DNA of 64,000 nucleotides from assembly GCA_958496175.1 (NCBI GenBank), contig OY292277.1, forward strand, positions 35,599,050 to 35,663,049. The letters are read 5' to 3'. The position numbers and the translations under genes are program-made. The notes under the pieces were generated by a model. The model searched no databases, was not told where the DNA came from, and saw nothing but the letters and a program-made list of their open reading frames with translations. Positions within the stretch are counted from its first letter, which is position 1. Each line of letters starts with the position of its first letter. The stretch comes from Sisyra terminalis (Eukaryota; Arthropoda; Insecta; Neuroptera; Sisyridae). Positions 47,301 to 56,127 of the stretch are shown piece after piece.

Positions 47301-48911
47301 TGTATAGTTATGGGTTAGCTGACTTTAGCGCCATCTATCAATTTAATAAAATGAATGAACATTTGAAAAAAAATCTTCCTTGTTATTTATAAGAATTTGA
47401 TTTATAGATGACTTTTTTTCGAAAATCATTTTCTCCAAATTAAAAAATCAATATAGCCTACTGATGATCGAGTGGTTAAGGTGACCGCTCCAAAACTGGT
47501 GCAGCCTTCTGGTGGTCGAGTGGTTCAGGTGACCACTCCAAAATTGGTAGGTGTTGGATTCGATTCTCATATTGAGCAAATTTTTAATGTTTCTTGATTA
47601 TAGGTTTTTGTCAACCCTTGAGCCGCTAAAGATCTGAATAACCTAGAGACCTAATGAAAAGGGGTTACAACGTTTGTAAGAAATAACATGTGATTTGACT
47701 TACAATAGAAATGTTAACTTTAATAATCCAAGTGCCGTTAAACACGAAACAATTTTAAAAAATGAATAACTTTTTCAGGGTTTTGAGAATCATTGCATAA
47801 TCATGAGAATATGATTGCTCCATGGTATATGAAAAACAACCAAATTTATCACGAAATAAATATCCCATACAAAAAAGAATTTCTATTCGCACTCACATGG
47901 AATATCCTTAACGTCCAAAAAATTGTCCTGGTGCTGTAGAACTAGGCATGTGGGAAATTATAGCTTTAATATTATTTTGAAGGTATTATATTTTCCATTA
48001 TATTTCAAATAATACTTTACGTAAATATTTTAAAGAGATAAATAGTACTTTGAAATTGACGTCAATAACACAATGTTACCTGTGTATTCGGGGTTTTCTT
48101 TGATTAAATACACCCCTACCAAATGATCGAAACATTTATAGTGATTGATTTTTCTTTTCATAAAAAGCTACAAAAGAAAAATGTAAAGCAAATACTTTAT
48201 AATAGTATTCATTTATAAAATGGAAATAAATTGAAAATTTTCCGTCATATCTTTCAATTTGAATATTGGTTCAGAACATCAATTTTTTTGTGATTTAATT
48301 TCGCTTTTCATATCCGAAAGCAAACATTGCTTTGTTCGATTTGATAATAAAACGGGCTATTTAAATTTTTTTTCTTTCACAATAATGCATTTATTGGACA
48401 ATGAATTGATTTGAATTTTTCCAATTAAACACTCACCGATCACTGCTGACGAAGATAATTTCAAAGTTGTGCCCTCGTTTTCTGATTTGTTGATATGTGT
48501 TGACCAGTTGAGGCGTGAACGCTCGACACGGTGGACACTGAAATGAATTTTTTCATAATAAAAAAAAACATCCCTTATAACGAGATATTGCTTTAGGGTG
48601 AATAAGTAACATACCCAGTTGGCCGAAAAGTAAAACGCTATAACAACATCATCACCAAAGTTCGAATATGAAACATCTGTGTCGTCCGTGTAGTTGATAG
48701 TGTCGTGGGAAATGTCCCAAAAACCACCCTTAAGCAACTTGACATCCCTTAAAATTTGATTTGCTGGTCGTGGTCGCCACGGAAAATGTATGCCTTCGGG
48801 ATCCTCCAACACTCGGTCGTGGCCCAGCGCCGTTATTGTCGAACATTCTCGATCGAGAATAATTAATGTAGGAATTCCAGCTTTAACGTTAAATCGTCTC
48901 ATTAAGCGTTT
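26373..48911 (-). CDS. NXN: Nucleoredoxin-like thioredoxin-fold oxidoreductase, partial, 21-kb intron
   Basis: In transcript order the exons are 48911-48615, 48537-48437, 27327-27132, 26920-26830 and 26752-26373. Phases agree at every junction (for example CG plus G makes the Arg of SSDR-SEDSF) and together they encode 354 residues. The first exon found starts [20 protein letters not shown], then DPEGIHFPW, and ends ...AFYFSANW. The next opens [20 protein letters not shown], so the WCPPC redox active site is split by an intron. Then follow [28 protein letters not shown], the DPEGLNFPW repeat of the pattern, and the C-terminal domain ending at EGSN. Human nucleoredoxin is 435 residues, so about 80 N-terminal residues are missing. 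No exon for them was found from 48912 to 64000. The family reduces disulfides and binds Dishevelled in Wnt signalling; those roles here are inference. Confidence 0.93.
29021..29070 (-). repeat. Dispersed repeat A, copy 2
   Basis: ACAATTGAATGAAATTAAAA, then TGACGGTTGAAACAAATGAC and AACAATCAATT, is the reverse complement of the repeat at 17673-17740 and closest to 50645-50712. Ends are not defined. Confidence 0.5.
29742..29759. mobile_element. Isolated hAT-type terminus
   Basis: TAGTAGCTACGCCACTG matches the right ends of the hAT elements at 49630-49875 and 54337-54542 (CTACGCCACTG). The opposite end was not found within about 300 bp, so this looks like a decayed copy. Confidence 0.35.
30353..30362. 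promoter_or_regulatory. Palindromic kappa-B-like site
   Basis: GGGAATTCCC is a perfect palindrome of the Rel/Dorsal kappa-B consensus, with a further GAATTCCC 10 bp upstream (30336-30343). It lies deep inside the nucleoredoxin intron. There is no evidence of function beyond the motif. Confidence 0.2.
30870..31160 (+). mobile_element. Helitron-like 5-prime fragments
   Basis: Two stretches begin A/T-flanked TC followed by TATA-like repeats: TCTTTACATATATAAG at 30870 and TCTATACCCATATATAC at 31110. The first continues with CACTGAACGCCTCCTAAACC and GGATCGATTTTGCTGAAA, wording typical of 5-prime regions of insect Helitron-type nonautonomous elements. No 3-prime CTAG hairpin end was assigned. Confidence 0.35.
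32187..32352 (+). repeat. tRNA-derived SINE
   Basis: Same family as 24652-24830: GTCTACTGATGACCGAATGG, B-box GGGTTTGAATCTCGTA, body GATTTACGGATTTTTATTAA and TAGAGTCGCTAAAGACC, and an A-rich tail. The A-box has drifted (GACCGAATGG). Confidence 0.8.
33861..33962 (-). repeat. 5-prime-truncated SINE copy
   Basis: The reverse complement of the SINE body (CTAGAGTCGCTAAAGGACC, GATTTAATTAACC, ATTTTCAATATTTCTCGATAA) ending at CTCGTATCGTGC. The whole tRNA-like head is missing, and a short TTTTACTA repeat replaces it. Truncation from the 5-prime side is what incomplete reverse transcription gives. Confidence 0.7.
34756..34806 (+). repeat. Dispersed repeat A, copy 3
   Basis: TTCAAATTTGAACTAATTG, then ATTGTTGTCATTTGTTTCAA and CTGTTATTTGAG. 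It aligns with 17673-17740 in the same orientation. Confidence 0.5.
35592..36539 (+). mobile_element. Nonautonomous Helitron-like element
   Basis: Starts TCTTCTATTATTATAAAGAG directly after an A, and ends with ATCAGCTAG directly before a T, so the ends fit the Helitron rule of TC start, CTRR end and insertion between A and T. A hairpin (CACCT, 8 nt, AGGTG at about 36510-36527) precedes the terminus at the usual distance. The next words (GGAAAGATTTGATTG, GCTCCGAAACCACTTGACCG) are ones I associate with insect Helitron-type repeats. It is 948 bp with no Rep/helicase frame. Confidence 0.75.
37081..37346. other. GC-rich island with possible exon or promoter
   Basis: Inside the AT-rich giant intron this stretch is unusually GC-rich, with a GGCGGC cluster at about 37238-37255. 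On the - strand, 37330-37156 (175 nt) follows an acceptor-like ATCCACAG, stays open for 58 codons including [14 protein letters not shown], and ends at a consensus GTGAGT donor. Spliced into nucleoredoxin it would shift the frame and give an immediate stop in the next exon, so it would be a poison exon or belong to another transcript. On the + strand the same island ends in a GTAAGT donor at 37347 and could be a first noncoding exon downstream of the X-box. I cannot choose between these. Confidence 0.4.
37101..37114. promoter_or_regulatory. RFX X-box motif
   Basis: GTTACTATGGCAAC fits the RFX X-box consensus (GTTRCY, two bases, RGYAAC) at every position. X-boxes typically lie close upstream of ciliary genes. 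Here it is about 245 bp before a GTAAGT donor on the + strand and adjacent to the GC-rich island. A match at all consensus positions in AT-rich DNA is unlikely to be common, but no ciliary gene is identified nearby. Confidence 0.4.
37937..38369. mobile_element. PIF/Harbinger-type MITE with TTA target duplication
   Basis: The left end is GGGGCCATTCATTAACTACG and the right end is the complement of GGGACCATTCATTAATATCG, giving about 24-bp inverted repeats ending in GTAAG. TTA stands immediately outside both ends (37934-37936 and 38370-38372). Superfamily is assigned from TTA duplication and GGG-start ends. It is 433 bp and noncoding. Confidence 0.8.
39465..39540 (-). repeat. Second tRNA-like SINE head, different family
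   Basis: On the - strand: CCTGTCGGTGACGTAATGG, then TTAATATGC, and a B-box GGGTTCAAATTCCG. The word GTGACGTAATGGTTAA is an A-box. The body differs from the main SINE family, and an intact cloverleaf acceptor stem is lacking, so I read it as a tRNA-derived retroposon rather than a tRNA gene. Confidence 0.55.
41195..41325. repeat. Repeat B relic
   Basis: Contains ACATTTAAAGGCATTTAAAA and TTAAACGACTTCTTATG, recalling the MITEs at 19095-19661. It is diverged and without clear ends. Confidence 0.4.
41368..41425. repeat. Two adjacent perfect palindromes sharing one core
   Basis: The first palindrome, 41368-41393, is 26 bp and perfect (AGGTAGAAGTATA and its complement). The second, 41404-41425, is 22 bp and perfect (AAGAAAGTATA and its complement). 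Both centre on AGTATATATACT and are 10 bp apart. Each could extrude a cruciform or fold as RNA. No element boundary is apparent. Confidence 0.9.
41716..42678 (+). mobile_element. Helitron-like element carrying a SINE
   Basis: The 3-prime end is clear: a short hairpin CGACGAAGTCG (42653-42663) followed by GGGTATCAGCTAG and T, very like the end of 35592-36539. The 5-prime end is proposed at TCTTATATATAG after an A at 41715. The SINE at 42425-42600 lies inside and is younger. The two modest open frames within (41830-42090, 42187-42453) have no Rep or helicase motif. Confidence 0.5.
42425..42600 (+). repeat. tRNA-derived SINE
   Basis: GCCTGCTAGTGGCCGAGTGG head, B-box region GGGTTCGGTCCTTTATCGAG (one box drifted), body TACGGATTTTATTAACCC and AGAGTCGCTAAAGACC, A-rich tail. 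Nested in the Helitron-like element. Confidence 0.8.
43920..45450. repeat. Diverged repeat family C with internal inverted units
   Basis: Recurring words are AATTGAGCTTTTTCTT followed by GG or CGG and TTTTCC..AAAATAT (about 44205, 44427, 44555, 45345, and inverted near 45215). There is also an inverted pair around CAAGTTAGCACTACATA (43983-44020 on - and 44693-44730 on +). A third copy of the latter lies near 45085. Units are irregular (about 84-138 bp apart), so this is not a simple satellite. A related copy is at 54190-54940. No coding capacity is seen. Confidence 0.6.
47456..47655 (+). repeat. SINE with duplicated head (dimer)
   Basis: A first tRNA-like head (GCCTACTGATGATCGAGTGG ... CCAAAACTGGTG, 47456-47503) is followed at once by a second complete copy starting GCCTTCTGGTGGTCGAGTGG at 47504, with B-box-like GGATTCGATTCTC and body AGCCGCTAAAGATC. 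It is either a dimeric source element or insertion of one copy into another. Confidence 0.75.
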
Positions 48912-49629
48912 CTGAAATAAAAAAAAACCTCTTTAAAACCAATGAAATCGCTGATAGAGCTTTTATTCCCACATATTTAAAATCAAGCAATTTTCAAACT
49001 CAGCTTTTTTATATTAAAGCTTTTCATAATTAATTATACATGAAAATGATGTGAAAACTTAATGAAAAATTAAATTAGTCTTGCAATTATGTCACGTCAC
49101 GATAGGCTCTATAACGACACCAAGGAGGAAAAGCTTCCCATTACAAGTAGACAAAGAGAATAGGGAGCAGATGTGACGCATCTTATAGTCTTTCAAGCAA
49201 ATTAGATGAAAAGTAACGACCATCCCACCATCCCGTTTTCAGTGGAATGTATAGTGAGAGCAAATTAGAAATTATAATAGACAAAGTTGTGTCCTAAAAT
49301 GAGGGAATATTCTTGCTTTGACTTACTCTAAGTTCTCCTGGAAAACTCAATTATTGTACTTGTGAGATCTTGCAGCACTATTGGTCGTTTAGTCGATAAT
49401 GAGGACATGAAAGAGCTCATCCAATTGTGAGTTCTAGGATAGTTAGAAACAGTGATTTTCAAACAAAAAATAAATAATTAATTGATTAAAGTTAAATAAA
49501 AATAAGTGAAAAATAGCCCCAAGCCATAAAACCAGAAAAACTAGATCATTTTATCGTTTTACCCTTTTTTAACGTTAGTTAAATTCTTAACAATAATTAA
49601 CTTATATTTTCCCAAACTTACAATGAAGT

Positions 49630-49875
49630 CAGTAGCGTAGCGTGGTGGGTGCTTGGAGAGGCACACATGAAAATGGGATAATCTATTAATATTGATAATT
49701 CCATAAAAGATAATGCTTTAAGGAAAACACAAAAAAAATCATTTATAAATAATTAAAGAGTTGAAAGAGTATAAGGGCATTTGACTTTTTATCAATTTTC
49801 TTGACTAATGATGAAAATAGGGGGCGGCCAATTTCCGGTCGGCCCTGGGTGACGAAATCGCATGCTACGCCACTG
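49630..49875. mobile_element. hAT-type MITE
   Basis: The left end is CAGTAGCGTAGCG and the right end GCTACGCCACTG, so the ends are inverted. The flanks AATGAAGT (49622-49629) and TGTGAAGT (49876-49883) agree at 6 of 8 positions, fitting an aged 8-bp target duplication. The interior, including GGTCGGCCCTGGGTGACGAA near the right end, is shared with 54337-54542 in opposite orientation. Confidence 0.75.
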
Positions 49876-50644
49876 TGTGAAGTTCTGTTAGTGTTAGTGC
49901 TTACAAAGTTACTTCATATTGTTAATATATAGTTGGGGTAAGTAAAAACTAATAAATCATATAAACGTTAAAAAATATTCATAATATTTATTTAATTTAT
50001 CCTAAGGGCACCATTGCAGAACCACTTATCTATCTTAACTATCTTATCTCTTATACTAAAATTTTGACTTAAATACGAAACAAAAGATTAGAAATGACAA
50101 TGGAAGAAGTATTAAACGAGAATTAATTTGAGTATGGAGTAGGAAAAAACCGAGAGATCCTTTTGGAGTCAAAGAACTCTTATGACATTCCTTGTTCCTT
50201 GAATTGATTTTTTCCAGCAATTAACAGAGTAGAACAATAAAAAGAAGTATGTATGTACTTATGAACGTACAAAAGATGTTATACTTTTTTGTAAAATATA
50301 TTTTTTTTTTCTGGGAAAAATGTTTCAATCATTCTGGTTTTATAAGTTATGAGTTCTTAAGACAATTTGCATGGTTGTAATCATAAAATACTAGTAGCTA
50401 CCTGTGTAATATTCACCGATAACACTTACAAAACTTAAGGGAATATAAAAGAAGATATACCAATCTTGTAATTCATGATAGGAAATGTATCAACATGTAC
50501 TGCGTAATAAGTATGATACTACTAACCAATATTATCATTTTTAGTACTTTGAAGATACTTGTGGTGGCACCATATCTTGATATATTTTCTATAATACATT
50601 GCATGGCTGGAATACCTTCTTATACATTATCTTTACGACAAAAA

Positions 50645-50712
50645 TTGACAATTGAATGAAATTGAAACGACAGTTAAAACAAACGACAACAATTAGTTAG
50701 TTCAAATCTGGG
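50645..50712 (-). repeat. Dispersed repeat A, copy 4
   Basis: TTGACAATTGAATGAAATTG, then AAACGACAGTTAAAACAAAC and ACAACAATTAGTTAGTTC. It is the inverse of 17673-17740 and the best-preserved copy. Confidence 0.5.
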
Positions 50713-53003
50713 CCAATAGTTATTATATTTAATGTTATTACAGTACTTATACGTTCTTTGTTCTCTGCTTTTATCAATATTTATATCAACCTTTGGTTAT
50801 TATTGATTTAAAATATTTAATTATTATTTTACCTCAATTTTAAATTCAACCAATTTGGTTAGCAGTTTACACAATTTACAGTTTATTTTAATTAGTAAAG
50901 TTTATACTAAAAGTGTATTTTTTGCTAACAAACGTAAAACCAATTTACAAAATTTATAAACATAAATGTAACCTTTGGTTTTAACAAGTAGAACATTATC
51001 TCAAATAGACTTGATTCATATTTTACATATAGCAGAAGTTACCTAATTGGATAGATGCGTATTTGTATTTTGCTTGGTTCAATACAAATTTGTGTTCAGT
51101 TCTGTGAATGTAACAGTCCAAGTCAACTTCTGTAACAAAATTCATAACACCATTTATTTTTCCCCTCATAGTGCGTCTAATGAAGTATAACTTTAACAAC
51201 ATCAAAAAGCGTTTCATTAATTTTGAATTCATATGACCAGCACTGTAGACCTTTTAAGATCTTAAGGCAAATATTAAAATTTTGTCTCCAAAGTTTAAAC
51301 AAATATGATTTTTATAAAAAAAAGAAATTCTTTAAAAATAAAAATTCATAGAATAAGAATAGGTTAAGGTAAAAAACAACATTTATAGCCGTTTTCCTTT
51401 ATTTTAGAGGCAGTTTTTGCTTATTTTTTGGTAAACACAAAACCGATCGTTTTAAACAAAAATATTTAATAGGAAATGGAACTTGACCGTCACCATTATA
51501 ATCAGCACTGTGGGTCATTATAGTAGCTTTGCTTTTTATACACGTGATTGTTGAAGATTAAGGACATATTTTTGCTAAACTCCAGCAAAATGCTTTAAGC
51601 CATTTAAGTTTACAAGACTAACTGTGTAGTCAAATGTACTAACTTTATTATACAGAGTAAAAGAACTTATTACATACAATACTCGTACATACTTTATTGT
51701 ACAAGAAGTAATTAAAAAAAATAGATTCCAGATTTGGGAAATACTGTCAAATTATATAAATTATAATAATTGAATTTTTTATTTTTGACCCTCTCCTTCC
51801 CTTTCCGTAGTAAAAACAACTATCCACCTTGCAAGGAAAAAAATATGGAAATTGCATTTCCTTCTTCCTTGCCACCTTATTACTTTTTATTTCAAAGAAA
51901 AAAGAATATTTTCTGGAATTAAAATTCCATATTATTCTTTAACTTTCATATCGATGAAAAATTCCAGTTGAACTTTCCATAGAGCAGATATTACCTGGAC
52001 AAAATGCAACTTGGTAAAACATTTTAAAACCAGATAATTATGTGAGAAAAATGTTTGTTTTTCATAAAAGTTTGCAAGAAGGAAAAAATACAGATAAATT
52101 ATAAAATATATTGTAGTTTATGTAGTTAATGTAGTTGACGCCAAAACAAATACGAACGTTTGCTGCACATGAAATAAAAATTCATTTCTTTTACTTCCTT
52201 TTGCAGGGATATCAGTTTCCTTTTAATATAAGAAGCATACGACAGAGTTTTGCGAAATATTGATAAGTTTGTTACAAATTGCCTTAAGCGAATGCGAACT
52301 TACTTCCTTCGTTTCTTTTATTTTTCCACGTTCCCTGTTTTATTTAACACTTAGAGATTTTTCGCATGAAGGCAACTAAGTCCTCCAGGATCTTATTACC
52401 GTCTACTCTATCCTACATAAACTCTTCCCACTTTTGTATTGCAGCCTCTATCATTTTTTAGTAAACAAAGCATCGCTTTATTATATTCCTTGTGTAAATA
52501 ATAGGAATGAAACGTATATATACTATAAAAGAAATGAATTGCAGTTCATAAATAAATAATTTCAAAGGGAACATAATGGGCAGTAAATCAGAGAAAAATA
52601 CTTAACTTTAATGATTTCATAAATTTTTTCATATTTTTTTAACAATCTGGCTTATTGGCAATGGAAAGCTGTGCTTTCAATGGACTTATTTAATATGAAC
52701 GGTTTTTCCACGTTTCGAGATGAGTCATATTACGTTTTCGGTTTGAGGGAAAAACTGGCATTGGTACAGGGAAATGGTTGAAGCATAAAAAATAACAGCT
52801 TAAAAGGCCAATTTTAACGTTGTCGATTTGTTGAAAAAGGTTTCGTGCGAAATATATTGAATATCGAATAAAATCCGTGATAAAAATGAATGTCCGCTTA
52901 TCGTTTTTATTCAAACGAATTCGTTTGTATCGATAAAAAGCGTATATAAATATACCCTTATCAATCATTGTCTTCACCCGTACTCTTTTCCGTTCGCTTT
53001 CAT

Positions 53004-53014
53004 CACCAGGGGGC
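53004..53014. promoter_or_regulatory. CTCF-core-like motif
   Basis: CACCAGGGGGC matches the core of the CTCF consensus, but the following bases (CTTA) depart from it. Motif evidence only. Confidence 0.15.
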
Positions 53015-53737
53015 CTTACAGGCTGAATTATAAAGGTTTGCGTGATTTAGATGCAGACTAATATTTTCTCGGAAATCCAAATTTTATTGAAAAAGTGTGA
53101 AAAATTTCGATAATTTTAACATAAATTTACATGAATACGATATTTGAATATTTTCTTTTAACTGATTACTTTTTGGTAATTCAATATAACTTTTCTTTTT
53201 TATTGAGATTGAAACGAAATATTTCTGTAATAAAAAACTTTCATTTGAATTAAGGGGAAAATATATTTTAACTTTGATCAATTTTGATAATTTGATATCG
53301 GAATAAATTTCATGCTTAAAACTTTCATATGAATCTATTGAAAATTTGTGTATTAATAATTTTATATAAGGTACCATTTTTTCCGTAGTTATAAATTCGT
53401 GTTGAGTTTGTGAAAAAAAACTTTTAATTATTTACAGGTTCATAGTATAAGACAGTCATTATAGTTGCTAAATCCTATAACTGCTAATTATTAACATAGA
53501 ACTACAATTAGGAACAAAATCTTTCAATTATGTTACTACATGGAACAAGAAAAAGTATTTAATACCTACAGAATATTTTAACTAGAACTAAAGTTGGTAA
53601 GTGCCACATTGAGTTTGATATATTACTTGCAAAATTTTTTCATGTAACCAGAAATACCGTAATTTCACATAATGGGATAGTACCGTATTTCTACGTAAAC
53701 AATTCGTTACTCAGTCATTAACTTAAAAAAATAATTG

Positions 53738-53899
53738 TTATTTACCGTCAATTTATAACTACCAAAGTCTTAAGCGACTCTAGGAATAACAAAAATTCAT
53801 AAGTCGAGAAATATTGAAAATTTGCATGACACGAAAATCGAACCCAACACCTACCGGTTGTGGAGGGACCACCTTAACCACTTAGCCACCAAAAGGCTT
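53738..53899 (-). repeat. tRNA-derived SINE
   Basis: Read on -, the head is GCCTTTTGGTGGCTAAGTGG and continues with TTAAGGTGG, B-box GGGTTCGATTTTCGTG, body ATTTTTGTTATTCC and AGAGTCGCTTAAGAC, tail. All parts are present, moderately diverged. Confidence 0.8.
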
Positions 53900-54189
53900 T
53901 TAAACACTATTGTCACTTCGATAAAATCGTACCGAATTGTTGGTGTAATTAAAATCTTTTTTACTTCAACTTATATGTTCTTCATATTTAATTCATTTAT
54001 ATTAATATTTATATTCAGTAAGAAGTGCTTAAAATTCCACCAGTAAACAATCAATAGGGTTTCCCGAATTTTCAAACTATTAATCTAAGAATTCCTTCTT
54101 ATTTTTGATCATTGTATCTTCTGCTCCTCAACTCGATCCACCTTGTCAAATTTTTGGTTTTCCCCTGGAAAGGTCCACTCGGTACAGTA

Positions 54190-54940
54190 TTATTAGAGCA
54201 GTATATATTTGACGTCCTTCAAGTAAGCATAACATTTTTGGAGTTTATAAGAAAAAATACGAAATATTTTGGTGTTTTAATGTCGTTCAAGAGTTCCGGA
54301 AGAAAAAAATGGTCCCTTGCATATGTTCCAGCAAACCAGTGGCGAAGCGTGCGTTTTCGCCACCCGGACCGACCGTAAATTCGTCACCTCATATTTTCAT
54401 TATTAGGCAAGAAAGTTGGTAAAAATTCGAACAGCTTTAAATTTTTTAATTATTTGAAAATATACTCTTCATTTTTTCCTCAAAGCAAACTCTTTTATGG
54501 CATTATCAAGGTCCCCCTTACATCCACCACACTACGCTAGTGCAACAGACCCTATTGTATATATTTGCTCAATTGACGTTTAGAGTTTTCATACAAATAT
54601 TGTAACTTCGATAGTTTTTTTGTGTTTTAATTGGTATTTTTTATGGTGGTTCAAAAATCCTGAAAGAAAAGTAAATGTCACTGGCATTATTTTCCGGCAA
54701 CACGCCATTTAAAGAAAAAGCTCCAATTGGGGTATTTCTAAGATATTGAAATTGTATTTTTTTTGTACTAAAAATTGTTGGTAGTTAGATTTCAAAAAGA
54801 AGTTAGCGTAGAAGGTTTTAATTTTCAAAAACTAAAAAAAATAGTTTCTGAGAAGTTATATTTACAATGCGGAAAAAAACTACAAATTGAGCTTTCTCTT
54901 CAAATAGCATTTTCTCGGAAAATATTAATATCATTATTAG
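54190..54940. repeat. Repeat family C, second locus, split by a hAT element
   Basis: 54211-54336 resembles 44945-45060 (GACGTCCTTCAAG.., TTTTTGGAGTTTATAAG.., GAGTTCCGGAAGAAAAAAA), and 54543-54940 resumes with family words (ATTTAAAGAAAAAGCTCCAA inverted, then AAATTGAGCTTTCTCTTC). The hAT element 54337-54542 sits between, so it inserted into an existing copy. Confidence 0.55.
54337..54542. mobile_element. hAT-type MITE inserted into repeat C
   Basis: The left end is CAGTGGCGAAGCGTG and the right end CACTACGCTAGTG, with flanks CAGCAAAC (54329-54336) and CAACAGAC (54543-54550) alike at 6 of 8 positions. Its reverse complement aligns with 49630-49875 over most of its length (shared words ATAATGCCATAAAAGA, GGTCGG, GGCGAAA). 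Confidence 0.7.
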
Positions 54941-55222
54941 CATCGCCGCTACCTACATCTAGCTAATCTTTCCCATAAGTAAACAAAATAAAAGCTGTCT
55001 GCACAATATTTTAAGAATCCAACAATATTTTCTTTAATATTTGTTAAATGAGTGTAAAGAAAAACGAAAGGGTAGAAATTAATTATGAATTTGGAAAAAG
55101 TATTAAACGACAAGAAAATCAAAAAAACCAAAACTATTTTGGGTATGCGGTCACGAAGGGCATTGTATTATTATTAAGAGAAGTATATACTAAATACATC
55201 CCCCTAGACATGGGAGTGTTAA

Positions 55223-55400
55223 ACCTACTGGTGGCCGAGTGGTCTAGGTGGCCACTCCAAAACTGGTAGGCATTGGGTTCGAATCTCGTATCGAGCAAAT
55301 TTTCGATATTACTCGATTTACGGATTTTTATCATCTCTAGAGTCATTAAAGACCTTAGTAGTTATAAAGCGATGGTACATAACAATAATAAAAAATGTGC
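55223..55400 (+). repeat. tRNA-derived SINE
   Basis: One of the best-preserved copies: CCTACTGGTGGCCGAGTGG head, B-box GGGTTCGAATCTCGTA, body GATTTACGGATTTTTATC and AGAGTCATTAAAGACC, then ACAATAATAAAAAA tail. Confidence 0.85.
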
Positions 55401-55590
55401 TTAGAAATATCTATGAATTTGAAAACTAATGAATAAGTCAGATTTTATAAATTTTGTATGCATATGAGTTTAAATATATTCAATGTTCATAAAGGTATAA
55501 GAATCTAAATATGTTAAATAAAATGTTTATTTAAAAACGTACTAATTTTTTTATGATCAAGCGTAAGTATACGTATTTATTTGTATTCAT

Positions 55591-56127
55591 TAGTGTCCGA
55601 CCGAAACTAGTTTTTACGGTCGAAACTGAAACTTCCATATAAGGTCATGTTTTCGTAGAAAAATAAGTTAATCATAATTTGGCAGTCTTTACTTTTAAAT
55701 CTGCAGGTATTCTTTAATCATATAGCCTCTAAAATTTGAGCTAATCACTAACATATTTTTTTTTATGCTGAAATAAGGGGTTGAATTGAAAGAAAAGCCG
55801 CCGAATATTTCTTTTAAATATTCATAAAAACAAAATAATTTCATCTAAACTTTGATCAATTTTCTTTCGAACTGATAAAATAATAAGTAATAATAATAAT
55901 AAACAATAAGAAATATCTTAATAATAAATAATAAAATAATATTAAACAAACTTTTAATGAACTGATAGTTATCAGTATTAATAATTGAAGAATCAAATAA
56001 TAAGTGAAAAACAATAATTTTGTAACATTTTTATCTCACGAATTCAGTTTCGGTTTCGGTTGTAGTTTCGGCTAGACTATAGCCAAAACTAGGCTGAAAC
56101 CAAAACCGAAAGTTCGGTCGGACAATA
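55591..56127. mobile_element. hAT-type element with perfect 8-bp target duplication
   Basis: The left end is TAGTGTCCGACCGAAACT and the right end the complement of TATTGTCCGACCGAACTTTC. GTATTCAT flanks both sides exactly (55583-55590 and 56128-56135). Internal sub-terminal TTTCGGTTTCGG motifs are repeated near the right end, and an ATAATAA simple repeat fills 55876-55945. It is 537 bp and noncoding. Confidence 0.88.

Larger units (their letters stand above)
27328..48436 (-). other. Giant nucleoredoxin intron, TE mosaic
   Basis: This 21,109-bp intron is bounded by GTGAGT and TTTCCAG on the - strand. Sister introns of the gene are 77-211 bp. It contains SINEs, two Helitron-like elements, a Harbinger MITE, a diverged repeat family, fold-back palindromes and a GC-rich island at 37081-37346, listed separately. 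Parts such as 27360-29740, 39600-41190, 42680-43900 and 45460-47450 show no repeat or gene I recognise. Several of these (40050-40560, 45780-46500) are compositionally more even and could hold enhancers, which only cross-species alignment would show. Confidence 0.85.
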
